From assembly GCA_016702505.1 (NCBI GenBank), contig JADJDU010000004.1:124001-188000 (forward strand): DNA of 64,000 nucleotides, read 5' to 3'. Position 1 is the first letter of the stretch. Each line of letters starts with the position of its first letter. Below, one piece after another: positions 55,705-63,410 of this stretch. The notes beneath the pieces are model-generated. The model had not been told where the DNA came from, made no database searches, and saw nothing but the letters and a program-made list of their open reading frames with translations. Position numbers and translations under genes: made by a program. This stretch comes from Microthrixaceae bacterium (GTDB taxonomy: Bacteria > Actinomycetota > Acidimicrobiia > Acidimicrobiales > Iamiaceae).

Positions 55705-57165
55705 TCATCCCGGTGGGCGGGTTGTGCCGGGCGCCGTGGTGGTGGCGTTGCCGGCGGGTGAGGTTGTGGCTCCGGGCACGGTGGACGCCGGGGCGCTGGT
55801 GGTGGCGGGCCTGGTCGTCGACGTGGTGCTGGTGGTGGTGGTCGACGTGGTGGTGGTGCTGGTGGCGTCTATGGCGGACTGGATGTTGAGCTGGTAGCGG
55901 TTGACGGCTCCGATGGAGGAGAACTCCTTGCCGCTAATCAACTGGCTCCGGAATGGTTCGGGCACGTCTTCGATGGCGAAGGGCATGTCGTACTCGAAGC
56001 TTGGCTGGATCCCCAAGAACCCGCCTTCCTGGCCTCGGTAGACGCTCACCATCTCGCCCCGGACCCGCACGTGGTACGTGCCGCTCTGGGATACGTACAG
56101 GGCACCGACCACCACGCCGGCCACGATGAGCAGGGCGGCCACGAAGGCCAGGACCCGCCACGTGACCCGCTTGGCCCGCACCCGGTCGAGGTCGGCGTAG
56201 AGGTCGGTGCCCACCGCGGCGTAGTCGTCTTGAGCGTCGGGCAGCGAACTGCGACGGTCGGCGAAGGCCACTGCCGGTTCGGGTTCGACCACCACGGCGT
56301 TGGGGCCGGGCTCGGTCTCCTGGGCGGCCAGCGCGGCCTGCCGGGCCGCTTCTTCGGCTTCGGCTCGTTCGGCCGCGGCGCGGGCCTCGGCCGCAGCGAT
56401 CGCCGCGGCCTGGGCTTCGGCGATGGCTGCCGACCGGCCCCCGTCGTCGATGACGTCCACCAACACCACGGTGATGTTGTCTCGCCCGCCGCCTTCGTTG
56501 GCCAGGCGCACCAGTTCCGAGGCGGCCTCGTCTGGGTCGACCAGGCGGCGCAGCACCGCGCTCATCTGATCCAGAGACACCTCGTTGAAGAGCCCGTCGC
56601 TGCACAGCAGGAACCGGTCTCCGGCCAGGGGCAGGATCGACGCCCCGTCGACGTCCACGTCCAGGTCGATGCCTAATGCCCGGGTGAGGATGTTGCGCTG
56701 AGGGTGGACCTTGGCTTCCTCGGCGGTGATCCGCCCGTCTCGCACCAGGTCCTCTACCAGGCTGTGGTCATGGCTGAGCTGGCGGAGCTCCCCGTCACGC
56801 AACAGGTAGACCCGGGAGTCTCCGACGTTGATCCAGGCGATCTCGTCGCCCTCGGGGCCTTCGATGAGCTGGAGTGCCACCAACGTGGTGCCCATGCCGT
56901 GAAGGTCGGGGTCGCTCCCGGCCTTCTCGAAGATGGCTCGGTTGGCGATGCGGGCCGCATGCTTGAGCGCCTCCAGGGACCGTTCGCCGGTGTGTTCGGT
57001 GGCGGTGGCCACGGCCATGGCCGACGCCACCTCGCCGCCCTGGTGCCCGCCCATGCCGTCGGCCACCCCGTAGAGGTGGGACTGCTCGACCACGAGGGGG
57101 GCGTCTTGGTTGTTGGAACGGACCTGGCCCACGTGGGTGGCGCTGCCGGATCGGAGGATGGTCAC
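55705..57165 (-). CDS. pstP: PP2C-family Ser/Thr phosphatase PstP
   Basis: 486 residues. Phosphatase domain (1-240): GQVRSNNQDAPLV, VADGMGGHQGGEVAS, WINVGDSRVYLLRDG, LCSDGLFNEV and GGGRDNITVVLVDV hold the metal-binding Asp residues. An Ala/Glu-rich helical linker, a membrane helix (about 345-368) and an outer domain of about 70 residues follow; the tail is Thr/Ser-rich. It reverses PknB phosphorylation. The start overlaps the fhaB stop (ATGA). Confidence 0.95.
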   Translation of the reverse strand: MTILRSGSATHVGQVRSNNQDAPLVVEQSHLYGVADGMGGHQGGEVASAMAVATATEHTGERSLEALKHAARIANRAIFEKAGSDPDLHGMGTTLVALQLIEGPEGDEIAWINVGDSRVYLLRDGELRQLSHDHSLVEDLVRDGRITAEEAKVHPQRNILTRALGIDLDVDVDGASILPLAGDRFLLCSDGLFNEVSLDQMSAVLRRLVDPDEAASELVRLANEGGGRDNITVVLVDVIDDGGRSAAIAEAQAAAIAAAEARAAAERAEAEEAARQAALAAQETEPGPNAVVVEPEPAVAFADRRSSLPDAQDDYAAVGTDLYADLDRVRAKRVTWRVLAFVAALLIVAGVVVGALYVSQSGTYHVRVRGEMVSVYRGQEGGFLGIQPSFEYDMPFAIEDVPEPFRSQLISGKEFSSIGAVNRYQLNIQSAIDATSTTTTSTTTTSTTSTTRPATTSAPASTVPGATTSPAGNATTTAPGTTRPPG

Positions 57166-57701
57166 ACGAGCTCCAGAACGGTGTTGCCGACCTGAAGTCG
57201 GTCTCCGCGGTGCATGACCTGGGGGCCAGCGACCTTGTTGCGGTTGAGGAAGGTGCCGTTGGTGGACCCGAGGTCCTCAACGTAGATCTGGCCGTCCCGG
57301 TTGAACACCCGGGCGTGGATCTGGGAGGCGAACGTGTCATCGAGGGTCACGTGACACCCCGCGGCCCGTCCCACCGTGATCTCGTCAGCCAAGGGGAACG
57401 ACGTTCCTCTCAGGTTGGCCGGTTCCACGATGGCCAAGCCGGTGACACTGTGACGGTCAGCTTTTCGTTCGGCTCGCCGCGATCCCCTCGATGCCGCCGC
57501 TGTGGGCAGTGGGGCGACCGGCACCGGGGCTGCACCGGCTGGGGCCGCCGCCAGCGCCGGGGCTGTGCCCTTGCGGGCGCGACGATCGACGGTCCGGGGG
57601 CCGCGAACCTCGGTCCACACCGCCCGCAACACCCGAAGGAAGAACAGGTAGAGCAGAGCCAGCAGGCAGAGCTTGAGGATGGTGAGCAACTGCTCGTCCA
57701 T
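57162..57701 (-). CDS. fhaB: Membrane-anchored FHA-domain protein FhaB/FipA
   Basis: 179 residues. Membrane helix at about 8-26 (LKLCLLALLYLFFLRVL), Ala/Pro linker, then an FHA domain from about 88: ITVGRAAGCHVTLDD, SQIHARVFNRDG and VEDLGSTNGTFLNRN. GR, SxxH and STNGT are the phospho-Thr-binding residues. In Mycobacterium FhaB binds phosphorylated division proteins and FtsZ/FtsQ partners. Confidence 0.93.
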   Translation of the reverse strand: MDEQLLTILKLCLLALLYLFFLRVLRAVWTEVRGPRTVDRRARKGTAPALAAAPAGAAPVPVAPLPTAAASRGSRRAERKADRHSVTGLAIVEPANLRGTSFPLADEITVGRAAGCHVTLDDTFASQIHARVFNRDGQIYVEDLGSTNGTFLNRNKVAGPQVMHRGDRLQVGNTVLELV

Positions 57702-57751
57702 GGTCCGAGCGAGCCTACCGGCCTCCCGATCCCCGCCCGGGGCAGGTGCGG

Positions 57752-58396
57752 TCAGGACTCCTCGAAACGGACCAGTGTGTTGCCGAATGTGATCTCGTCA
57801 CCGTCGGTGAGCTCGTGGGAACTGATGCGGGTGCCGTTCACCCTGGTCCCGTTGGTGGAGCCCAGGTCTACGACCAGCCAGCCGTTACCTCGAGGCCTCA
57901 CCTCGGCATGGTTGCGGCTGACGTTCGGGTCAGCCATCTGAAGGGTGCTCTCGGGCCGGCGGCCCACGGTGACCACCGCCTCTCCGAGTCCAACCCGTTC
58001 ACCAGTGGGCAGGATCAGCGAACCCGCCCCCACCCCACCGGCGCCTTCTCGCATGCGACCCACGATCTGGAACGCCCCGGTCCGTTGACGGTCCGAGACC
58101 ACTAGGTGGACCGACACCGGGCCCATGAACACGTAGCCCTCGTCTCGGGCGTGTTCACGCACCGCCTCGGCCAGCTCACGCTCCAGCGAAGACGCCACCT
58201 CGGCGAAGCGTTCGGTGTCGGCCTCGGACAGCTCGACGGTGAACTGGTTGGGCACCACGGTCCGACCCCTCACGTCGACCGAACGGTTGTCGTCCATCTC
58301 TCGAACCAGCCGCCGGCCCAGTTCCACGGGTCGGATGCCGCTTCGGAAGATCCGGGCGAAGGTGCCCTCGACCATCCGTTCCAGTCGCCGTTCCAA
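57752..58396 (-). CDS. fhaA: FHA-domain protein FhaA (DUF3662)
   Basis: 214 residues from a TTG at 58396, just after GGAGGG. The N-terminal domain (ERRLERMVEGTFARIFRSGIRPVELGRRLVREMDD) is DUF3662; the C-terminal FHA domain shows VTVGRRPESTLQMAD, VSRNHAEVRP and VDLGSTNGTRVNG. Shorter than mycobacterial FhaA (about 520 residues) because the Pro/Gln-rich middle is nearly absent. It binds phosphorylated MviN in Mycobacterium. First gene of the cluster. Confidence 0.93.
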   Translation of the reverse strand: MERRLERMVEGTFARIFRSGIRPVELGRRLVREMDDNRSVDVRGRTVVPNQFTVELSEADTERFAEVASSLERELAEAVREHARDEGYVFMGPVSVHLVVSDRQRTGAFQIVGRMREGAGGVGAGSLILPTGERVGLGEAVVTVGRRPESTLQMADPNVSRNHAEVRPRGNGWLVVDLGSTNGTRVNGTRISSHELTDGDEITFGNTLVRFEES

Positions 58397-58473
58397 GCCC
58401 TCCAGGTGCCACGCCGAGAGGTTACCGATGGGAGCCAGTCTCCCCAGGTTGCGCTAAGTTCACCCCGCTACTC

Positions 58474-58557
58474 GGGCGAGTGGCGGAATTGGCAGACGCG
58501 CTGGATTCAGGTTCCAGTGTCCGAAAGGACGTGGGGGTTCAAGTCCCCCCTCGCCCA
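58474..58557 (+). tRNA. tRNA-Leu (anticodon CAG)
   Basis: Acceptor GGGCGAG pairs with CTCGCCC; anticodon loop TTCAGGT gives CAG; class II variable arm (TGTCCGAAAGGACGT); T-loop GGTTCAAGTCC. A -10-like TAAGTT is at 58455. Divergent from fhaA, a common place for this tRNA in actinobacteria. Confidence 0.95.
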
Positions 58558-58562
58558 CTCTG

Positions 58563-58585
58563 AACCCCCTGCTCAGCAGGGGGTT
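58563..58585 (+). terminator. Terminator after tRNA-Leu
   Basis: AACCCCCTGCTCAGCAGGGGGTT is a near-perfect hairpin 6 bases after the tRNA. Confidence 0.85.
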
Positions 58586-58653
58586 CTGTGCTGTCTGGAG
58601 AGACCGTGATGTCGATTGTGGTCACGGATCTGTCTTGAGGTCCGCCAGCCTGG

Positions 58654-58919
58654 TTAGGCCGGGAGGAGGTTGGCGTGGCGGAGCTCGTCGATGACCTGGT
58701 CGGGAACGCCGATCACGTCGAGGTGGACGATCTCGCGGCCTGAGCTGCGCGGACGATGTCGATCACGCAGCCGAGGAACGGGTCGTCGCTGTCGCCGGCG
58801 ACGACGACGCTGCCGACAGTGATGCGGTCGGGGGCGCCGGCCTCATCGAGGAACGTCCACACGTAGCCGGTCGCGTCGATTTGGTGAACATCGGCGGGGA
58901 GCGTGATTCGTATGGCCAT
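58654..58919 (-). pseudogene. Small unknown protein, one frameshift
   Basis: MAIRITLPADVHQIDATGYVWTFLDEAGAPD to CVIDIVR in the first frame, then from about 58738 EIVHLDVIGVPDQVIDELRHANLLPA and a TAA at 58656-58654 in the next frame. Corrected length is about 87 residues. No family known to me. Its ATG overlaps the stop of the ORF upstream (TGATG), so the two were one operon. Confidence 0.5.
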
Positions 58920-59071
58920 CAGAGTGTCCTCAGATAGTGCGGGTTGACGTGCTCCGGTCCGAGGAGGTCGACCAACGCACGAACACTCTCTTCATCGTAC
59001 GCCGGTAGCACGACGCTCACATGGGGCGCGGTGAACGTGGCCAACACCGGGTACCCACCGTCGATGAGCAC
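58919..59071 (-). CDS. Small unknown ORF upstream of and coupled to 58654-58919
   Basis: About 50 codons from a GTG at 59071: VLIDGGYPVLATFTAPHV onward to VRALVDLLGPEHVNPHYLRTL. The frame is open upstream to about 59110, so this may be the 3' part of a longer gene. Amino-acid make-up looks coding. Unknown function; possibly a small regulatory or toxin-antitoxin pair with its neighbour. Confidence 0.4.
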   Translation of the reverse strand: MLIDGGYPVLATFTAPHVSVVLPAYDEESVRALVDLLGPEHVNPHYLRTL

Positions 59072-59118
59072 AGCGACCGGGACGGACGCGTAGGTCCGAC
59101 GGGTACGAAGACGATGGC

Positions 59119-60193
59119 TTACAGCTCTGGATACAGGATGAGGTCGGAGACGAACTCGGCGGCTTCGTCATGCACTGTGGGGCCGATTCGGGCTCGGTTG
59201 TGGGGGCCGCAGAGGCGTTGGAGGGTGGCGACGACGGTGGGGCCGCCTTGGGCGTAGGGCTGGACTGTGGTCGTATTGGAGGAAGGTCCGGGCCCTACAG
59301 CCGGGGTGGCCGCACTCTGGGTTCGTTTCGTCGATGACCCGTTTCTGGCGGCGGGTCGGGGTGCGGCGGCGGGGGCTGGCATCGATCGGTTGGCGGTTGG
59401 TGTCGACCAGCAGCAACGAAACGAACGCCTGAGGCAACAGTCGGGCTACGACGTGGTCGTTGATGGGGGTGCCGTCGGCCAGGGTGGTGGCGTCTCCTCG
59501 AACGTGGATCACCACCTCGACGTCGACGTTGCTGCCGCCGTTGGTGGCGATCTCGGCCAGTGCGTCGGCGCGTTGTTGGGGCAGTGACGCGCCCGCGGGC
59601 GCGGCGGACCGGGTGACGTGGGCGTCTATCACCGCGCACACGGCTCCGGCGGTTGCGGGGGCGAGACGGGCGGTGATGGTCACCATCCCGTCTGGTTCGG
59701 TACGCCAGGACACGCTTCGTTCTTCGTGTTGGCGGCGGGCGATCGTTTCGGGGTCTTCGTTGCGTTGGGACCATGCCGCGATCGCAGCCCCGAGCCGCCC
59801 AGCCGGGTTGGTGACCGCCAGGTGCAACAAGACGTCAACGTTGGTTTCGGTGAGGTGAGGACCAGCACCCTGGCTTTGGCATAGGAGACGTCACCATTAG
59901 CCATGGCCTCCGCCAAGGCCGGGTAGGTGCGTAGGGCTCAGGCTACCCGGACCTGGGTGCGGGCCGTACACACCTCGATGTCACACACCTCGGCCAGCCA
60001 CGCCGCACGACAGGGCACCCCAGCGGGCCCACAACCCCCGGGCATCGAGCTCACCCACCAGCACCAACAGTTCGAAGGTGCCCGCCGACAACCGCCCAGC
60101 CAGATCGACCAGCTCGGCCTCCAACCGCTCCGCTGGCACATCTGCCAGCTCCGTGGTGAACCGGTTGGTCGTGTTGTTCTCCGCCGTGGCCAT
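59119..60193 (-). pseudogene. DUF222 / HNH endonuclease (13E12-repeat type), several frameshifts
   Basis: Starts MATAENNTTNRFTTELADVPAERLEAELVDLAGRL, the DUF222 N-terminus. Further pieces lie in different frames: AAWLAEVCDIEVCTARTQVRVA, AEAMANGDVSYAKARVLV, LHLAVTNPAGRLGAAIAAW to MVTITARLAPATAGAVCAVIDA, then NPECGHPGC with YDHS (HNH) and the end GGPTVVATLQRLCGPHNRARIG. At least four frame changes, near 60010, 59940, 59845 and 59280. The family is common and repeated in actinobacterial genomes, often in decayed copies, so real decay is possible here. Confidence 0.75.
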
Positions 60194-60437
60194 CGCAACG
60201 CCTCCTCGGTCGAGCTCCGCTCGACCAGCCTAAGAAGGCGGAGTGACAACGAAGCCGGCCCGGAGGTCAGCAGTCCGGGATGTTCGGTCACTCGCGTGGG
60301 TGCGGCCGCGATCGATCTCCAGCAACAGGCCAGGCGATGGCGCAACGACGAAGGCGCCGCGCCCGCGGACGCGCTCTCGGGCGTTCGATGTGGCGAGCGG
60401 AGCGAACCCTCCGACGTCTTCCTGGGTCGCTACCTGG

Positions 60438-60658
60438 CTACCGGACGAGCAGATGCGGGATCGCACTCGCATAGCGCGGGGTCGCTTGCGCGATGACGAT
60501 GTCACGAAGCCGGCGGTTGAGATTGCGGCGAGATACGAGATCGACGGGCCGGCCGAGTACCCCGGAGAACTCACCGGCGAGGTCCTCGATGTCCCGGCCC
60601 AGCCGCCTCCAGGCTCCCGCTGGTGGAGAACGTCGATGTCAATCGTGTCGCTCAGCAC
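60438..60658 (-). pseudogene. MNT-type nucleotidyltransferase remnant (MntA-like antitoxin)
   Basis: From a GTG at 60658: VLSDTIDIDVLHQREPGGGWAG contains the DxD metal pair of minimal nucleotidyltransferases. One frameshift near 60590 leads to DIEDLAGEFSGVLGRPVDLVSRRNLNRRLRDIVIAQ, the usual C-terminal half (LGRPVDLV, then LRDxI). The N-terminal helix and GSxxxG loop are missing, so it is a truncated relic. No HEPN partner is seen to the left (60194-60437 shows no credible gene). It is divergent from vapBC. Confidence 0.5.
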
Positions 60659-60682
60659 CGCAACCTGGACATGTGTAGGATT

Positions 60683-60702
60683 GTGTGTAAAGAGGTACAC
60701 AC
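60683..60702. promoter_or_regulatory. Inverted repeat before vapB, probable VapBC operator
   Basis: GTGTGTA-N6-TACACAC (60683-60689 and 60696-60702) lies just before the vapB ATG and contains its AAGAGG ribosome site. A half-site ATGTGTA occurs at 60671. The layout fits autorepression by the VapBC complex. Confidence 0.6.
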
Positions 60703-60703
60703 C

Positions 60704-60931
60704 ATGGCTACGAACCTGGCAATAGACCCCGACCTGTTGGAGCGGGCATTGGCGATCGGCGGAGAGAGGACCAAGAAGGCCACCGTCACCAAGGCGCTCG
60801 AGGAGTACATCCAGCGGAGGGCACAGCCCAAGATCCGGGCGTCACGCGGCCAGTTCGACGACTGGGACCCAACCTTCGACTACAAGGCGTCGCGCCGTGC
60901 TCGTGACCGCAAGCTCGGCTTGACCGAGTGA
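60704..60931 (+). CDS. vapB: VapB-type antitoxin
   Basis: 75 residues. NLAIDPDLLERALAIGGERTKKATVTKALEEYIQRR is the ribbon-helix-helix type VapB start (DUF2191-like), followed by a C-terminal tail that would wrap the toxin (FDDWDPTFDYKASRRARDR). The stop overlaps the vapC start (GTGA). Confidence 0.88.
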   Translation: MATNLAIDPDLLERALAIGGERTKKATVTKALEEYIQRRAQPKIRASRGQFDDWDPTFDYKASRRARDRKLGLTE

Positions 60932-61334
60932 GCGCAGTCCTGGCCGATACCAGCGCATGGTCGCGCTACCTCCGCAGCGACATAGACGACAGCGATCCCA
61001 TCGTGTCCCAACTGGACGATCAGCTCGGTGAACGAAACGTCGTCACCACCGGCATCGTCTACTTGGAGCTGTTGCGCGGGTTCACTCGGAAAGCACACGG
61101 GAAATGATCCGGAACCACTTCGACAACGTCCCCTTCGTGGAGCCCACCCGCGAGGACTACGCCGAGGCCTCCAACTTGTGCCTCACGTGTCGCCGGGCCG
61201 GAGTGCAGCTCGACTCGGTCGACGCACTGATCGCCCAGATCTGCATCTCCAACAACCTCATGTTGCTCACCGACGACGCCGACTTCACCCACGCGGGCCG
61301 CCACATTCCTCTCAGCCTCTGGAGCCCAGGCTGA
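60928..61334 (+). pseudogene. vapC: VapC-type PIN-domain toxin, one-base frameshift
   Basis: GTG at 60928. SAVLADTSAWSRYLRSD (first Asp) and IVYLELLRGFTR (Glu) are followed by a break at 61088-61089, where restoring one G gives ESTREMIRNHFDNVPFVEPT. It continues VQLDSVDALIAQICISNNLMLLTDDADFTHAGR with the later Asp residues. All four PIN acids survive, so the real gene is probably intact and the break is a homopolymer error. It cuts RNA, usually a tRNA or rRNA site. Confidence 0.85.
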
Positions 61335-61354
61335 ACGAACGGTAGAAGGATGTC

Positions 61355-61982
61355 ATGGCTCGCTTCTTCACTTCCGACCTCCACCTGGGCCACCGCAACA
61401 TCGCCTGCTATGAGGCCGGGCGCGCCCGAGCTGCTGGAGTGGAACCACTCGACGGTCCCGCCGACGACGCCACCCAGGCTCGGCTCGACACCTTCCTCAT
61501 CGACCGATGGAACGGGACCGTCGGCGCCGACGACGAGGTGTGGGGTGCTCGGCGACATCGTCATGGGCAAGCTCGACACCACCCTTGGCCTCATCGGCGA
61601 GCTCCAGGGACGGATCGTTCTGGTGCCTGGAAACCATGACCGGGCCTGGCTGGGCAACCCCCACCGCGGCGACTGGTTCGACCGATACCTTGACGCCGGG
61701 GTCGACCGGATCATCGACGCACCAGCCACCATCGAACTGGCCGACGGCACCGTGGTCGGCGTCGACCATTTCCCCTACCAGGGTGACTCCGGAGACCAGG
61801 ACCGCTACCTCGACTGGCGCCCCGTCGACCAGGGCCGGGTACTGCTGCACGGTCACGTCCATTCCCGCTGGCGTACCAACGGCCACATGATCAACGTCGG
61901 GGTCGACGTGTGGGACCACCCCGCTCACCGAAAACCAGGTCATCGAGGTGGTCACGTCGACACTCGGCGACACCCCACCTGA
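61355..61982 (+). pseudogene. Calcineurin-like metallophosphoesterase, two homopolymer frameshifts
   Basis: ATG at 61355: MARFFTSDLHLGHRNIACYE has the D-x-H metal motif. An extra G in 61542-61545 breaks the frame; after it come VLGDIVMGKLDTTLGLIGELQ (GD motif), VLVPGNHDRAW (GNHD) and LLHGHVHSRWRT (GHxH). An extra C in 61919-61922 breaks it again before LTENQVIEVV. The true end is unclear because the corrected frame stays open to 62391, over the opposed gene. The family cuts phosphodiesters or phosphomonoesters; substrate unknown. Confidence 0.82.
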
Positions 61983-62028
61983 AATCACGATCCCGAGCCT
62001 CTACCCCGAGACCATCCATTTGCGGTGG

Positions 62029-62489
62029 TCATTCGGGGCCCGACCGGCGAGAAGCACCACGGGCCGCCCGGGGAGGCCCGGTCCGTTCCTCTCTCGGTAC
62101 GCCCAAAAGATCCAGCGTGGCCGACACCTCGGCCACCGCCGCGTCCACATCGGCGTCGGGGCGTTCACCAGCGCGATCGGGAGCCCATCGGGTCATGACG
62201 TCGGCCAGACGGTCGATCGGAACTACGGCCCCAGCAGCGCCGGAAGAGGGGCCGTGTCTCCGCCCACCACCGCCGCCCACACCGCGGGTCCGTCCTTCTC
62301 CAACGATCGGCGCTGGCCCGCCAGGGCGGCATCCACTCGACGCACAACCTCCAAGATCGCCGCGGCCCGCACCGGTTGGGGTTGGGCGTAGCGCACCAGG
62401 GCCGCCCGGAGGCTCCAGCCCTGAGCCCGCGGCCATTCGGACAGGTCGACTAGGCGGGCCAGTTCAGGTGGAGCGATCTGGGTGGCCAC
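62029..62489 (-). pseudogene. Unknown helical protein, one frameshift
   Basis: MATQIAPPELARLVDLSEWPRAQGWSLRAALVRYAQPQPVRAAAILEVVRRVDAAL is a well-formed helical start. Near 62230 the frame shifts to VVPIDRLADVMTRWAPDRAGE and DVDAAVAEVSATLDLLGVPREE. Corrected length is about 150 residues. I recognise no family. It lies 3 bases after the SDR gene and is probably in its operon. Confidence 0.5.
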
Positions 62490-62492
62490 CGC

Positions 62493-63260
62493 TCACCGTT
62501 CCACACGGTCCGACACGTTCAGCTTGCGCTGGACGAAGGCGCTCAACGCCGGCGCCACCGTGGCCAAGGTCGAGACCGCCCGCAACTCGGGGGGAGACAC
62601 GTAGAGCTCCATCGGGTTGGAGGTGATGGCCTTCACCACCGCGGCCGCCACATCGCCGGGAGACTTGGTGCGCACCCCCGGAGGTAGATCGATACCGCCG
62701 TTGGCGAACATGCCGGCGTCGCGGATGAACCCCGGCGCCACATGGGTACAGCCGACCCCGGTTCCCTCCAGTTCTTGGCGGAACGACAGGGCGAATCCAC
62801 GGAGCCCGAACTTGGTGGCGTTGTACATGCGAGTTCCAGGGCTGGCAGCCAACCCCGACAACGATCCGACCAGCACGATCTGACCCGGATTGCCAGCTTG
62901 TACGTGATCACGGGCGAACCGGGTCGACAACACGATCGGCGCCCGCAGGTTCACGTCGATCGAGAAGTCGATGGAGTCATCGCTGAGGTGATCGAGAGCC
63001 GGATCGTTGCCCACGCCGGCGTTGGCCACCAACACATCGCAGGTGGCGGCCCGATCAGCCACCCTCACCACGTCGTCCCGATCGGTCAGGTCCGCCACCA
63101 GCACCTCGGCCCCGGTGTCACTCGCCAAGTCGGCCAACAGCGCCTCACGCCGAGCAGTGACGACCAGGTGGGCCCCGAGCCGGGCCAGCTCACGACACAT
63201 GGCAGCGCCCAAGCCGCCACTGGCACCGGTAACGAGAATCGTGGATCCGTTGATCTCCAT
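62493..63260 (-). CDS. Short-chain dehydrogenase/reductase
   Basis: 255 residues from the ATG at 63260. TILVTGASGGLGAAM is the TGxxxGxG NAD(P) motif, VLVANAGVG the NAG motif, VGSLSG the catalytic Ser and YNATK the Tyr-Lys pair. TARREA after the second strand suggests NADP. The end (PPELRAVSTLATVAPALSAFVQRKLN) is like the Rv-type SDRs tied to lipid metabolism. Substrate unknown. Confidence 0.92.
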   Translation of the reverse strand: MEINGSTILVTGASGGLGAAMCRELARLGAHLVVTARREALLADLASDTGAEVLVADLTDRDDVVRVADRAATCDVLVANAGVGNDPALDHLSDDSIDFSIDVNLRAPIVLSTRFARDHVQAGNPGQIVLVGSLSGLAASPGTRMYNATKFGLRGFALSFRQELEGTGVGCTHVAPGFIRDAGMFANGGIDLPPGVRTKSPGDVAAAVVKAITSNPMELYVSPPELRAVSTLATVAPALSAFVQRKLNVSDRVER

Positions 63261-63410
63261 GGTCGGCAACCTAGGGTGGCCGCAGACGACGGTGTCACCG
63301 AGACCGATCCGACCCCACCTGCCACCGCGGCCAGTCCGGAGGCTCCGATGAGGCATTATTTCGGGGATCGCCGGCGGGAGAGTCGGTGACCCACACCGAA
63401 GGGAACGTTC

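Noticed and set aside
56300..56430. Coiled, Ala-rich repeat as separate gene
   Set aside because: It is the helical linker of pstP between phosphatase domain and membrane helix, in frame throughout.
60243..60725. 160-codon plus-strand frame
   Set aside because: Composition is shadow-like, it crosses the vapB start region, and the minus strand has the better nucleotidyltransferase match.
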